Shown here: positions 1 through 8,474 of the stretch, one piece after another
How positions within the stretch are numbered: position 1 is the first letter of the stretch
Layout: every line of letters begins with the position of its first letter
Source of the DNA: Pontibacter burrus
GTDB lineage: Bacteria > Bacteroidota > Bacteroidia > Cytophagales > Hymenobacteraceae
Assembly (NCBI RefSeq): GCF_010686685.1
Contig: NZ_JAAGWD010000006.1
Coordinates: 248,001-312,000, forward strand
DNA: 64,000 bases
Reading direction: 5' to 3'
Made by a program: the position numbers and the translations under genes
The notes under the pieces: generated by a model
Databases searched by the model: none
The model's input: the letters and a program-made list of their open reading frames with translations, nothing else
What the model was told of the DNA's origin: nothing

Positions 1-213
1 GCAGGCTATAGGGAGTACCTGACCGCCGGTTTCCTGCATCAATTCCTGCGCCGTTTTCTCCAGCACATCCAGCTTCCGGCTGCAGATCACGATGTTCGCG
101 CCCAGCTCCAGAAAATATTTTACCATGGAGCGACCCAACCCGGTGCCACCGCCTGTAACTATAATTGTTTTGCCCTGCAGGGCACCTTCTTTCAGCATTG
201 GTTCTGCCTTCAT
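1..213 (-). CDS. SDR-family oxidoreductase, 2,4-dienoyl-CoA reductase-like (N-terminal fragment)
   Basis: The first 71 codons of a minus-strand gene cut by the left window edge. Residues 16-28 carry the SDR dinucleotide-binding loop TGGGTGLG after a beta strand (KTIIVTGG), and an NICSR-type stretch follows near residue 41, where SDRs select the NADP(H) phosphate. The opening LKEGALQGKTIIVTGGGTG resembles bacterial and peroxisomal 2,4-dienoyl-CoA reductases, which reduce unsaturated fatty acyl-CoA during beta-oxidation. That specific role is inferred; SDR membership is clear. The start may be the ATG ending at 213 or the in-frame Met six codons in (198). The Ser-Tyr-Lys active site lies outside the window. 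Confidence 0.8.
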   Translation of the reverse strand, partial: MKAEPMLKEGALQGKTIIVTGGGTGLGRSMVKYFLELGANIVICSRKLDVLEKTAQELMQETGGQVLPIAC

Positions 214-335
214 ACTTTTATTTGTTTAAAGTGAGATTAGCTTCGTATACTAGCTGCTACGTAGATGTTTGCTAAATATAAGCAACCATCACGGCAAATG
301 CTTATAGTTACGACAAATTAAACCTTAACCTGCTT

Positions 336-740
336 ATGAACCAGGAACAACTACAGAACGAGCTAAAGCCGCTATACGACGGCCTGCTGATGCGAAGCGA
401 AACAGACAGCCCGTTTGAGTTCTACTACTTCGAAAACACGCAGGGCCTACCCCTGAACGCCGACACCGTAGCCAAGCTGACCGGAAAGTCGAACGGAAGT
501 GAGATAAAAACGGAGCCGCTCGATCACTTTTTCCGAAACATGGTTCGCCTGTACCCTGAAGACGGCGAAGACCGCAAACAGGAAGCGGAACGGTACAAAA
601 AATTGCAGGAGAGGTTGCAGGCCCTGTTACAACATGTGCAGGTCTACAAAGCCGACGAAATAAGCATCACGGCCTACCTGCTGGGCCAGCTCCCCAACGG
701 CGACATTGCCGGTCTGCGCACGGTAGTAGTAGAAACCTGA
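336..740 (+). CDS. Nuclease A inhibitor-like protein (NuiA family)
   Basis: A 134-residue acidic cytosolic protein without signal peptide. Length and sequence (DSPFEFYYFE near residue 25; EDRKQEAERYKKLQERLQ helix near 80; SITAYLLGQLPNGDIAGLRT near 110) fit the NuiA family, whose Anabaena member is 135 residues and blocks the secreted nuclease NucA. As I recall from the NucA-NuiA structure, the C-terminal Thr of NuiA reaches the catalytic Mg2+; this protein also ends in Thr (ET-COOH). It is convergent with, and 58 bases from, a DNA/RNA non-specific nuclease gene, the expected target. The likely role is protection of the cell from its own nuclease. Family assignment is from recognition, not a search. 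Confidence 0.75.
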   Translation: MNQEQLQNELKPLYDGLLMRSETDSPFEFYYFENTQGLPLNADTVAKLTGKSNGSEIKTEPLDHFFRNMVRLYPEDGEDRKQEAERYKKLQERLQALLQHVQVYKADEISITAYLLGQLPNGDIAGLRTVVVET

Positions 741-745
741 AATAA

Positions 746-774
746 AAACAGCCCGGATAACCCGGGCTGTTTTA
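746..774. terminator. Shared bidirectional terminator
   Basis: Nine-pair stem ACAGCCCGG (748-756) / CCGGGCTGT (762-770) with a 5-base loop. It has T-rich flanks on both strands, so it can end both the inhibitor gene (+) and the nuclease gene (-). Confidence 0.8.
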
Positions 775-798
775 CTTGTAACTGGTTTAGGTTATAGT

Positions 799-1686
799 TT
801 ATTGGGTCGGGCCGTTATCCACTCGGGCTTCTATAACGCTTTGTACTGAGCTCGACACATTGGAAAGCAGATTGTAACCTGTCTTCGCTTCGATGGCATC
901 AACGGTAGTGCGGTAAGTACCCCAGCTGCTGCTGATAGAGGTTGAGTTTGGTGTATCAATGGCAATAACGCGCGTGCTGGAAGTAACTCTCGATACATCG
1001 CCGGTACCAACCGGCAATACCACGATCACTTTCCAGATGCGGTTTGGCACCGTTAGTTTACCACCTGCCAGGGTCTCTTTGTAACCTGCGCTGCCGGTAC
1101 CACCTATGCCGTACTGGCCCATGATAATGTACAGCTCGTTGCCCTGGTTTACTAGCGTACGGCAATAGTTCTCCAGGTTAGCCCATGTCTGCTGGTTGTT
1201 GGTTGGCGCCTGCGGAATCATGTTGCTCATCAGGAAGGTAGCCGAATTATCAGTTACAGTAAGCGTACGGTCTGCTGATGGCGTGTTGTGACCACGGTCG
1301 AAACCACTGCCGGTGTAGTCAGCGGGCGTTACGCGGTAAAAAGCGGTTGGTAATGAGTTGTCTGCTCTAAAGTCGTCCTGCCGCGGGGTGCTGCCCAGCC
1401 ATGCAGCGCTTAGATGCCAGCTTACCCAGTTGGGTGTGCCCCGGTAGCTGTTGTAGGACATGGAGTACTGTGCCTTGTTGATCAGGTAATTAGAGTAGCT
1501 GGTGCCGGCTCCGCTTGGGTTGCCCATGGCCAGGTTACCATCTTTGGTAGCTGTGGCGTTGGCTACTCTGGAAACAGCTTCCAGTTCTTTCAAACCGGCT
1601 TCGGGTTGCATCTCGTCCTTCGAACAGGACACCAGCATCAGGCCTGCAAACGCCAGATACAGTAAACGGTGTAAAGATTTTTTCAT
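799..1686 (-). CDS. Secreted DNA/RNA non-specific endonuclease (lipoprotein)
   Basis: A 295-residue beta-beta-alpha-metal nuclease of the NUC1/NucA/Serratia type, degrading DNA and RNA outside the cytoplasm. Start chosen at the ATG ending at 1686 because it gives a lipoprotein signal (LVSC, lipidated Cys21); a longer in-frame opening reaches 1824 but adds a signal-less hydrophobic stretch. The signature DRGH is at residues 130-133, with His133 as general base; Asn164 in TNNQQTW and Glu172 in NLENYCR match the Mg2+-ligand Asn and nearby Glu of Serratia nuclease. Convergent with the NuiA-like inhibitor. Roles could be nucleic-acid scavenging or attack on competitors; the sequence does not decide. 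Confidence 0.9.
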   Translation of the reverse strand: MKKSLHRLLYLAFAGLMLVSCSKDEMQPEAGLKELEAVSRVANATATKDGNLAMGNPSGAGTSYSNYLINKAQYSMSYNSYRGTPNWVSWHLSAAWLGSTPRQDDFRADNSLPTAFYRVTPADYTGSGFDRGHNTPSADRTLTVTDNSATFLMSNMIPQAPTNNQQTWANLENYCRTLVNQGNELYIIMGQYGIGGTGSAGYKETLAGGKLTVPNRIWKVIVVLPVGTGDVSRVTSSTRVIAIDTPNSTSISSSWGTYRTTVDAIEAKTGYNLLSNVSSSVQSVIEARVDNGPTQ

Positions 1687-1978
1687 GTAGTTTAATATAG
1701 GGTTGATTAATCTTATAAAATTGAAGATAATTGTATAAAATAAAGCTATACCCAATATCAAATTTTTAGTATATAGAAAGATATTCATTCTTTTATACCA
1801 TAGTCTACATTTTAAACACCACAAACTTTAGTTAATTGATAACCAAGGCAAAACACTGTTATAACATTAAACTAGAGTTTCCATACCGATGGTGCAACAC
1901 TTAATTTACAGGTAAGCTTCTGATTCCTTAAAGCAGCATGAAACTATAACTTTAGCCAGATATTAAAATAACATCAGG

Positions 1979-3436
1979 TTACAGCCTTTGATCCCGGATA
2001 AGCTTTTCTGCAGCAATGATACCACTCAGGCAGACGCCAACAATACCCTGGCCTGGGTACACGGTGTCGCCGCACAGGTAAGCGCCTTTGTGGTCCAGGC
2101 GGGCGTCCTTCATTTGCCAGGGTTTAATGTGCCGGTACTGCGGGTAACCTCCCACAGCCCCATATGCCCGTTTGGTCCAGAACTGCCAGGCCCCCGGGGT
2201 AGCAGATTGACAACTGATTATCTGCTGCGGAAGTACCAGGTCCGCTTCAGCAAGGGCAGCAACTATAGCCTGCTCTATTTTTTCCTTTTGATGAATATAA
2301 GTACCTGCAGGATCTGGTATATGAGTGCTGATGCTAGCTACTTGTTCTCCTTCCGGTGCCCTGCTATTATCAGCATCATGGCTAAAGCTTATAAAGATGC
2401 TCTTGCTGTTGATCACGGGCAGGCCATCAGGCAGGTGCAATTGGTGGTGCAATATGTTGCGGGCTTGCTTTTTCAGGACCAGGCTCATGGTAAACGCTCC
2501 GTTTAACTGCTCTGATGGGAAAATGTATTTCTGCAGGCGGTTGTGGAGCTTTTCATCTTTGTAAAGCGCAATCGTATTGTTCAGTGGTATGCCGCTAACT
2601 ATAAACCGGCAACTATAGCTGCCCTTACTGGTAGTTACTTCATAGCCATCGGCAGAAGGTAAGATGCCTGTCACTTCCTGGCCATAGTGTATGGTTGCGC
2701 CATTATTTTTGCAGTAATCTATCACTGGCTGCACCAAGTTTATCAGTCCACCATCCAGGTAGTAATTGCTGTACAGGGTATAGCAGAGCGCGGTTGCTCC
2801 AAACAACACGTTTACCTCCTGCATGTAGCTTTGCGCCGTTATCAGCAGCTGCTCGTTCACAAAATCTATAAATAGTTTATTATCGTGCAGGTTATAGTGG
2901 CGCAACAGGTCTTCCATCGTTTTAAAAGCACCCGGAATAAGCATTAACTGTCCCGGCCGGAATGCCCGTGCTGCCTGTAACAGATCGCTGGCTGTAGAAA
3001 AAGGAAAACTACGCTGCTGCAACGACACCTGCCATACTTGCTTACTGATTCGATAGCAATAGTCCCAGAACTCCCGCTGGCTTTGCTTGCCAAATATCCG
3101 CTCTGCTTCCGCAATCCACTGCTCCAGGTGCTGGTAGCGCGTAACTATAGTTCCGTTTGGCAAATACACCTGCATAGGCACCTCCAGTTTTCGCAAACCA
3201 GGCAGTTGTATTCCTGTTTCTTCCAAAAGATAACGCAGCGGCATATGCTCATCTAAACCTACCAGCGTGGTGGCACCAGTCTCGAACCAATAGCCTTTGC
3301 GTTTATAGGATGTGGCACTTCCGCCAGGGTATTTCGCCTGCTCCAGCACGCCAACTTTTAGCCCACGCTTACTTAACAGAGCGGCAGCAGTAAGCGAACC
3401 GAAACCAGAACCAATTAAAAGAACATCGTAGTGCAT
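1979..3436 (-). CDS. FAD-dependent oxidoreductase, phytoene desaturase/retinol saturase-like
   Basis: A 485-residue COG1233-type flavoprotein. The N-terminus has a Rossmann FAD site, GSGFGSLTAAALL at residues 9-21, then the acidic ribose-binding residue and PGG (VLEQAKYPGG, residues 30-39). The C-terminus ends in the second FAD motif (LCGDTVYPGQGIVGVCLSG near 455), typical of carotenoid desaturases, carotenoid isomerases and retinol saturases. The family acts on polyene or lipid substrates; the substrate cannot be read here. No other carotenoid gene lies nearby. Divergent from the next gene with 73 bases between starts. Confidence 0.8.
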   Translation of the reverse strand: MHYDVLLIGSGFGSLTAAALLSKRGLKVGVLEQAKYPGGSATSYKRKGYWFETGATTLVGLDEHMPLRYLLEETGIQLPGLRKLEVPMQVYLPNGTIVTRYQHLEQWIAEAERIFGKQSQREFWDYCYRISKQVWQVSLQQRSFPFSTASDLLQAARAFRPGQLMLIPGAFKTMEDLLRHYNLHDNKLFIDFVNEQLLITAQSYMQEVNVLFGATALCYTLYSNYYLDGGLINLVQPVIDYCKNNGATIHYGQEVTGILPSADGYEVTTSKGSYSCRFIVSGIPLNNTIALYKDEKLHNRLQKYIFPSEQLNGAFTMSLVLKKQARNILHHQLHLPDGLPVINSKSIFISFSHDADNSRAPEGEQVASISTHIPDPAGTYIHQKEKIEQAIVAALAEADLVLPQQIISCQSATPGAWQFWTKRAYGAVGGYPQYRHIKPWQMKDARLDHKGAYLCGDTVYPGQGIVGVCLSGIIAAEKLIRDQRL

Positions 3437-3443
3437 TTGCGTG

Positions 3444-3451
3444 TAACTTTG
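3444..3451 (+). promoter_or_regulatory. Candidate -7 box for the YeeZ-like gene
   Basis: TAACTTTG matches the Bacteroidota -7 consensus TAnnTTTG, 59 bases before the start at 3510, in the divergent gap. No good -33 TTTG lies at the expected distance. Confidence 0.35.
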
Positions 3452-3509
3452 CCTGCCGGATAAAGTAACAGAAGGCCGGTAATATTGTTATGGTTGTAAA
3501 TGATCAAAC

Positions 3510-4337
3510 ATGCACGAAAAAGCGAATATTAGCATCATAGGCTGCGGGTGGCTGGGTTTGCCGGTAGCAGAAGTATTGGTGAGTATGGGGAAGAAAGTTA
3601 ATGGCTCTACCACCTCTCCCCAAAAACTGGGGTTACTGGCACAAAAGGGCATAAAACCTTACCTTATAGATCTGCAGTCCGACGAGCTGGATGAAGCTAC
3701 CCTCTCCGACTTCCTGGAAACCGATGTCCTGCTGATCAATATTCCGCCCCGTCTGCGCTCCGATGGCGGCAGCTCTTACCTGAATCAGCTGCAAAGGCTA
3801 CGAAAGGCGATGCTCGATACGCCGGTGCGCAAAGTCTTGTTTGCCTCCTCTACATCAGTGTATAACGATCTGAACAAAATTGTGACTGAAGAAGACGATC
3901 AGCTGACAAAAGATACAGATCCGGGCTATAGTTTGCTGCAGGCAGAGCGTATGTTTATGGAGCGCGAGGAGTGGCTTACAACTATAGTTCGCTTTGCCGG
4001 ACTGGTAGGCGAAGACCGCAGCCCCGGCCGTTTTATGGCAGGCAAGCAGGATGTGCCCAACGGCGATGCGCCTGTAAACCTGATCCACCGCAACGATTGC
4101 ATCACGATACTGAACCGTATACTGGAACAGGAAAAATGGGGCACCATTTACAATGCCTGCTCCGATGAGCACCCGATGCGAAAGGACTTCTACCCTGCCG
4201 CAGCAATTGCCCTGGGCCTGCAGCCTCCCACATTCAAAGAAATGGAAGAAACGCACTTCAAGATCATCAGCAACCAGAAACTGAAGGACGAACTATCCTA
4301 CGTATTCAAGCACCCCGACCCAATGCTGTTCTTTTAG
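3510..4337 (+). CDS. Atypical SDR / NAD(P)-dependent epimerase (YeeZ-like)
   Basis: A 275-residue Rossmann protein. It opens with ISIIGCGWLGLPVAEVL (residues 8-24), the GxGxxG-type motif of the extended/atypical SDR group that includes E. coli YeeZ. The middle has LFASSTSVYND (near 110), the usual SDR active-site Ser strand, and the end DEHPMRKDFY is typical of this group. YeeZ proteins are predicted epimerases or reductases of unknown substrate. There is no operon partner; the next gene is 109 bases on, behind an AT-rich inverted repeat. Confidence 0.75.
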   Translation: MHEKANISIIGCGWLGLPVAEVLVSMGKKVNGSTTSPQKLGLLAQKGIKPYLIDLQSDELDEATLSDFLETDVLLINIPPRLRSDGGSSYLNQLQRLRKAMLDTPVRKVLFASSTSVYNDLNKIVTEEDDQLTKDTDPGYSLLQAERMFMEREEWLTTIVRFAGLVGEDRSPGRFMAGKQDVPNGDAPVNLIHRNDCITILNRILEQEKWGTIYNACSDEHPMRKDFYPAAAIALGLQPPTFKEMEETHFKIISNQKLKDELSYVFKHPDPMLFF

Positions 4338-4351
4338 TATCTTTGTGTTTA

Positions 4352-4442
4352 AATGGTTAAATGGTTGCATTGTTAAATTGTTGGTGTATTTACAACTCAA
4401 ACATTTAACTCAACAATTCAGCCATTTAACAATTTAACCATT
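4352..4442. repeat. AT-rich 32-base inverted repeat before the FAD gene
   Basis: Arms 4352-4383 and 4411-4442 match at 26 of 32 positions when one is reverse-complemented, loop 27 bases. Both are built from the words AAATGGTTAAA and TTAAATTGTT. It lies wholly between two genes and could fold as an mRNA hairpin in the leader of the gene at 4447. Confidence 0.7.
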
Positions 4443-4446
4443 CTAG

Positions 4447-5670
4447 ATGAAAATTGCAGTAATAGGCGGTGGTGCGGCCGGCTTTTTCGGGGCGATAACA
4501 TGTGCTGAAGCCAACCCAGATGCCGAAGTGGTTTTGTTGGAAAAAACAACCAAACTGCTGTCAAAAGTACTGGTATCGGGTGGCGGACGCTGCAATGTAA
4601 CGCATCATTGTTTTGCACCAGGGCCGCTCTCACAGCATTACCCGCGTGGTGCCAAACAGCTGAAGGAGGCCTTTAAAAGCTTTGGCTCCCAGGAAACAGT
4701 TACCTGGTTTGAGCAGCGCGGCGTAAAACTTAAAACCGAAGCCGATGGCCGCATGTTTCCGGTCACCGACAGTTCACAAACTATAGCTGATTGTTTGTTA
4801 CAGCAGGCCCGCAAAGCAGGCGTAACTATAAAAACCGGTGTTGGTGTTACCCGCATCGCTCCTCCTACACAAACTATAGCTCACTTTATAGTTTACCTGA
4901 TTAATGGCAATCAGCTACAGGCTGACAGGGTGCTGGTGTGCACGGGCGGTAACCCTAAGGCCAGCGGCTACGATTGGCTGCGCGAACTGGGCCACCCGAT
5001 CCTGGAGCCGGTGCCTTCGCTGTTTACGTTTAACGTTCCGGGCAATCCTTTAAAAGAACTGATGGGCGTATCGGTGCCACACGCAAAGGTGCGCATTGCC
5101 GGCCAGAAACTGGAATACGAAGGCCCGTTGCTTATAACACACTGGGGCTATAGTGGTCCGGCCGTTTTAAAGTTATCGGCCTGGGGCGCCCGTATTTTTC
5201 ATGACCTGAACTATAGTTTTACTGCCCTCCTAAACTGGGTCCCGGAATTTAACGAAGAAAGCCTGCGGGCTGAACTACAGAACTATAGACAGGCTCATCC
5301 CAAAAAAGTAGTTGTTACAAATCCGCTCTTCAGCCTGCCGCAACGCCTCTGGAAAGCCCTGACCACACTAGCCGAAATCAGCCCGGACGTGAAATGGGCT
5401 GAGCTGCCCGGCAAAAACACGAATAAGCTGCTGGAAGCACTTCTCAGGATGCAGGTTGATGTGAAAGGCAAAACCACTTTTAAAGAGGAATTTGTTACCT
5501 GCGGCGGCATAGGCCTGCAACAGGTAAACATGAAAACAATGGAAAGCCGCTTGCATCCCGGACTGTACTTTGCCGGCGAAGTACTGGATATAGATGGCAT
5601 AACCGGCGGTTTCAACTTCCAGGCTGCTTGGACTACTGGCTACCTGGCTGGCAGGGCAATGGCCAGTTAA
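4447..5670 (+). CDS. BaiN/YhiN-family FAD-binding oxidoreductase (HI0933-like)
   Basis: A 407-residue flavoprotein of the HI0933/YhiN group, also annotated as aminoacetone oxidase family. FAD motif VIGGGAAGFFGAITCAE at residues 4-20, then VLLEKTTKLLSKVLVSGGGR (30-49) with the family signature SGGGRCN, and near the end CGGIGLQQVN and GEVLDIDGITGGFNFQ, which close the FAD site. Family functions are poorly settled; BaiN is a bile-acid-pathway relative. Several CTATAG palindromes lie inside the gene and force ATA isoleucine codons (Thr-Ile-Ala, Thr-Ile-Val). A TATCTTTG -7-like box sits at 4338-4345. Confidence 0.85.
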   Translation: MKIAVIGGGAAGFFGAITCAEANPDAEVVLLEKTTKLLSKVLVSGGGRCNVTHHCFAPGPLSQHYPRGAKQLKEAFKSFGSQETVTWFEQRGVKLKTEADGRMFPVTDSSQTIADCLLQQARKAGVTIKTGVGVTRIAPPTQTIAHFIVYLINGNQLQADRVLVCTGGNPKASGYDWLRELGHPILEPVPSLFTFNVPGNPLKELMGVSVPHAKVRIAGQKLEYEGPLLITHWGYSGPAVLKLSAWGARIFHDLNYSFTALLNWVPEFNEESLRAELQNYRQAHPKKVVVTNPLFSLPQRLWKALTTLAEISPDVKWAELPGKNTNKLLEALLRMQVDVKGKTTFKEEFVTCGGIGLQQVNMKTMESRLHPGLYFAGEVLDIDGITGGFNFQAAWTTGYLAGRAMAS

Positions 5671-5744
5671 ACTATAGTTGTACCATAGTAACATTTAGTT
5701 ATCAATATGAGTAATACCGCATATAGTAACTAAACTTTAAAACT

Positions 5745-6200
5745 ATGGAAATTAACAAGGAAGTATTCTCAACTGTACACCACCTGATAGAACGTTGCAA
5801 GGACGGTGCAAAGGGATATAAAACTGCCGCACAGGATGTGGAAGACAAAGACCTGAAAGAGCTATTCATGAAGTACGCCGTACAGCGCGACAGCATGATC
5901 ACGGAGCTTCAGGCCGAGCTTCATAAAATGGGGCACACAGACGATGAGTCGAGCTCACTGGAAGGCACTGTACACCGCATCTGGATTGATATTAAATCTG
6001 CAATAAGCTCTAAGGACAGAAAACGTATTCTGGAAGAGTGCGAGCGCGGCGAAGATTACGCTGTGAAAGCATTTGAAGAAGCTCGCGAAAAAGAGCTGCC
6101 AGGTAACCTGAAGCAGATCGTAGAGCAGCAGTACACAGATGTAAAACACGCACACGACCACATCCGCGCCCTTCGTGACAAGGCTCGCGGCGAAGCGTAA
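5745..6200 (+). CDS. PA2169-family four-helix-bundle protein (DUF2383)
   Basis: A 151-residue soluble, charged, nearly all-helical protein. The start INKEVFSTVHHLIERCKDG and the central ELFMKYAVQRDSMITELQ match the DUF2383/PA2169 group, a ferritin-like four-helix fold often seen with stress genes in Bacteroidota and Pseudomonas. No catalytic role is established. It stands alone, with a rho-independent terminator 26 bases downstream. Confidence 0.8.
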   Translation: MEINKEVFSTVHHLIERCKDGAKGYKTAAQDVEDKDLKELFMKYAVQRDSMITELQAELHKMGHTDDESSSLEGTVHRIWIDIKSAISSKDRKRILEECERGEDYAVKAFEEAREKELPGNLKQIVEQQYTDVKHAHDHIRALRDKARGEA

Positions 6201-6225
6201 TGGTAGTAAAACTATAAAAAAATAG

Positions 6226-6252
6226 AAAGGAGCTGAAAGGCTCCTTTTTTTG
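6226..6252 (+). terminator. Rho-independent terminator after the DUF2383 gene
   Basis: Stem AAAGGAGC (6226-6233) / GCTCCTTT (6240-6247), short loop, then a T run. Confidence 0.85.
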
Positions 6253-6373
6253 TAATGTTTTGGTTAAAGCGCTCCTTGCACTTGGAGTAAAATGAGTAAA
6301 AGAATTGTAGTGACACAGTAAATAATCTGATAAGGCATATTGCTGATATGACTTTTAAACTTGATTTATTACC

Positions 6374-6438
6374 AGCTAACGATTAGTACATAAAATGACC
6401 AAGCCGCAGCTGAAAGTTAATTTTTGTGCCTGTTAGGC
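6374..6438. repeat. attC-like imperfect palindrome D (end of orphan block)
   Basis: On the minus strand a 65-base element starts GCCTAAC (fits RYYYAAC) and ends GTTAGCT (near GTTRRRY), with the core GCTGCGGCTT between. It follows directly after the last gene of the AT-rich block (stop at 6446). Size and end boxes resemble integron attC sites; the folding is imperfect. Confidence 0.4.
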
Positions 6439-6445
6439 AATGGCA

Positions 6446-7006
6446 TTATTTTATTTCTTTGCCTCTTTCATAGTTAATTGACTTGCTAATGCTTCCATCC
6501 TCATCAAAATATAACCATTGACCATGTTTCAAAGACTTATTATTTAAAATAATCCATTTTTCAATTTGCATTACCTGACCATTATTATAGAAGCCATTCT
6601 TAATGCATCTAAACCTATAAGGAGAATTTTGTATACTATCTTTTCTTTCCGTGATTACAACAGCTATTTGACCATCCATTTCATAGATTTTTGCTCCTTG
6701 ATTTAGTCCTTTATCATCATATTCAATTGTTGCAAGTAGCGCCCCATCGTCATAAAATTGTTTCCAATTTCCTTGATGAGTGAATTTGTAATCTTTATTA
6801 ATTTTTTCAACTTTTAATGGTCCAGTCCAGTAAATTTGTCCGTTTGGCCTGTAGGAAATGTGAGTTTTAAATAAGGTATTCCCATTATTCAAAGTGTTCT
6901 TTTCTTCTTTGGTAAGATATTTACGGTAATCCCATTTCTCACCCAAAACTTGCATAACGCAAGAAGTCTGAATTATTAGAAGGGCGATTATTAAAATGTT
7001 TTTCAT
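6446..7006 (-). CDS. MORN-type repeat lipoprotein (YwqK-like), orphan
   Basis: A 186-residue predicted lipoprotein. The start at 7006 gives the signal ILIIALLIIQTSC with lipidated Cys16; the frame is open a little further upstream without a signal. The mature part has MORN_2-like units: YRPNGQIYWTG, YDDGALLATIEYDDKG, YNNGQVMQIEKW and YFDEDGSISKSINYE. Such repeats occur in the YwqK family, some annotated as antitoxin or immunity proteins. Base composition is much more AT-rich than the flanking genes. Last of four same-strand orphan genes, bounded by palindromes. Function unknown. Confidence 0.65.
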   Translation of the reverse strand: MKNILIIALLIIQTSCVMQVLGEKWDYRKYLTKEEKNTLNNGNTLFKTHISYRPNGQIYWTGPLKVEKINKDYKFTHQGNWKQFYDDGALLATIEYDDKGLNQGAKIYEMDGQIAVVITERKDSIQNSPYRFRCIKNGFYNNGQVMQIEKWIILNNKSLKHGQWLYFDEDGSISKSINYERGKEIK

Positions 7007-7014
7007 TTGATTCT

Positions 7015-7063
7015 GCCTAAAGGGTTCTAGCAGCCGAAGCACAAAGCGTAACGAGGGTTAAGA
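7015..7063. repeat. attC-like element C (between orphan genes)
   Basis: On the minus strand: TCTTAAC, 16 bases, GCTTCGGCTG, then TTTAGGC. Element A at 8489-8557 has the same layout, ACATAAC-N16-GCTTCGGCTG, with identical spacing and core. The right box is degenerate. It fills the gap between the TPR and MORN genes and is more GC-rich than both. Confidence 0.4.
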
Positions 7064-7083
7064 TTGAACTGGATTAGCAGAGG

Positions 7084-7701
7084 TTACTCTTCTTTTACAA
7101 CGAGCATTTTTAGTGCTTTGCCTGTTTCAAATTCAGCAACACCAGCTTTCAATTGTTCTAACAACACCTGATTTTCTTTACTTAGAGAGAGTGAGTTTAA
7201 AAAAGCTAATGCTTCATTCTTCTTTCCCATGTAGCATAAGGCAGTCGATTTATTTCCAATAGCATCAACATCATTTCTATCTTTCTCAATCCTTTGTTCA
7301 TAAATCTCAGACGCCTTCTGTAGATACTCATGACTTAAACTCTGGTTACCGTTCATGATTTCTGCCATGCCAGCCGTCATATAGAAGTTAGGTAACAATC
7401 GATGACTCTCATCTTCCAATTTTTCAATAGCTGAGTTTGCTGTCAGAAGAGCTTTTTCAAACTTTCCCAGTTTAAATTCCATCTGTGACTTCCAAAGGGC
7501 AGCTTCCATGTTTGTAGGGTCAATAGTGACAGCATTATTAAAGTGTACTAAGGCCCTATCTGTTACTTCCTTTTGATTACCTCTTGCTTGCTGAAGTACT
7601 TCTATTCCTTTTTTGTAGGCTTCCAGACTTTGTTTTTCAGTTATATCAGACTGACAAGATGTTGCCAAAAAAATTAAGCAAAGTACAAAGCTCATTTTCA
7701 T
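7084..7701 (-). CDS. TPR-repeat lipoprotein, orphan
   Basis: A 205-residue lipoprotein (signal FVLCLIFLATSC, Cys16). The mature part is helical with TPR-like pairs: DRALVHFNNAVTIDPTNMEAA (54-74), then FEKALLTANSAIEKLE and HEYLQKASEIYEQRIEKDRN. TPRs mediate protein contacts; the partner is unknown. A 60-base sample (7141-7200) has 20 G+C, against 31 in a sample of the RNase-like gene at 21541-21600, supporting foreign origin. Second-last gene of the AT-rich block. Confidence 0.7.
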   Translation of the reverse strand: MKMSFVLCLIFLATSCQSDITEKQSLEAYKKGIEVLQQARGNQKEVTDRALVHFNNAVTIDPTNMEAALWKSQMEFKLGKFEKALLTANSAIEKLEDESHRLLPNFYMTAGMAEIMNGNQSLSHEYLQKASEIYEQRIEKDRNDVDAIGNKSTALCYMGKKNEALAFLNSLSLSKENQVLLEQLKAGVAEFETGKALKMLVVKEE

Positions 7702-7742
7702 AATGAAGTTTATTCTGTTTATAGAATCTTTGCTACAGCATC

Positions 7743-7783
7743 GTGTAGCAGAGGCAAAGCATCAGCGAGCTTTACTGCTACAC
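7743..7783. repeat. Imperfect palindrome B at the stop codon of an orphan gene
   Basis: GTGTAGCAG (7743-7751) pairs with CTGCTACAC (7775-7783), and AAAGC (7756-7760) with GCTTT (7769-7773); spacers are 4 and 1 bases, so one side bulges by 3. The stop codon of the upstream gene lies within it. No T run follows, so it is not a classical terminator. Confidence 0.55.
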
Positions 7784-8461
7784 CTTGATAATTGAATTAA
7801 CTCTCCTCTTATTTAGTATCTCAAAGGCTGCTTCTACTGCATAATCTGCATACCTTCCACGGTCTTTAAGTATTTCTTCCAACTCACTTTCTTGAAGGGC
7901 GTCATACCTTTTTAGAAACTCATGTTTCTTTCCCTCAAAGTAAGCTTGATTCTTTGCCTTTTGCTTAGAGCTAATCTTTTCGTAGTCCAAGTTTGGAAAG
8001 AAAACATCATAATCGTTGAAGGAAAGCCTAAGTTCACCTAATAGTACCTCTGGGCGAACTGTCAGGTGTGTAATAATATAATTTTCATCTAGAGTTTTAA
8101 TTCTTAAATAGGCGTGGTCTCTATAAATCCTCGTCCCAGGTCTAACATTTATAAAATCACAGGACACTACTTCTTCTACTGAAAATCGTGCTGTTGTATC
8201 TCCTTTTGTTATTTCTACCTCCCTCTTTGATAGGTCAATCGTAAGTACTTGATTATAGTCGTTCTTCCAGTACTGATAGTTAAGATAAAGTTCGGGTAGT
8301 ATATAGGGCAACATCAGCATTCCACTAAAGATCAATGTTGTCCCTAAATTACCTGGATAAGCATAAGCTGAGTAGCCGAGAATGAAAGGTAAGATAAGAA
8401 GAAACAGTAGAGGCATGAATATTACACTTTTGCCATGCTGTATGCTATATACTTTTTTCAT
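7778..8461 (-). CDS. Membrane protein of unknown function, orphan
   Basis: A 227-residue protein with two membrane segments near the N-terminus (VIFMPLLFLLILPFILGY, 13-30, and a second about 40-62), then a soluble part. The stretch VLTIDLSKREVEITKG...FSVEEVVSCDFI resembles a bacterial PH-like domain in strand pattern, and the C-terminus is helical and charged. I do not recognise the family. AT-rich like its neighbours, and 13 bases downstream of the next orphan gene, so the two are probably co-transcribed. Confidence 0.6.
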   Translation of the reverse strand: MKKVYSIQHGKSVIFMPLLFLLILPFILGYSAYAYPGNLGTTLIFSGMLMLPYILPELYLNYQYWKNDYNQVLTIDLSKREVEITKGDTTARFSVEEVVSCDFINVRPGTRIYRDHAYLRIKTLDENYIITHLTVRPEVLLGELRLSFNDYDVFFPNLDYEKISSKQKAKNQAYFEGKKHEFLKRYDALQESELEEILKDRGRYADYAVEAAFEILNKRRVNSIIKV

Positions 8462-8474
8462 TCCTTATTTCAGT

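Noticed and set aside
1687-1824. Upstream extension of the nuclease gene to 1824
   Set aside because: It would bury the lipoprotein signal inside the protein; the start at 1686 gives a standard signal with lipobox.
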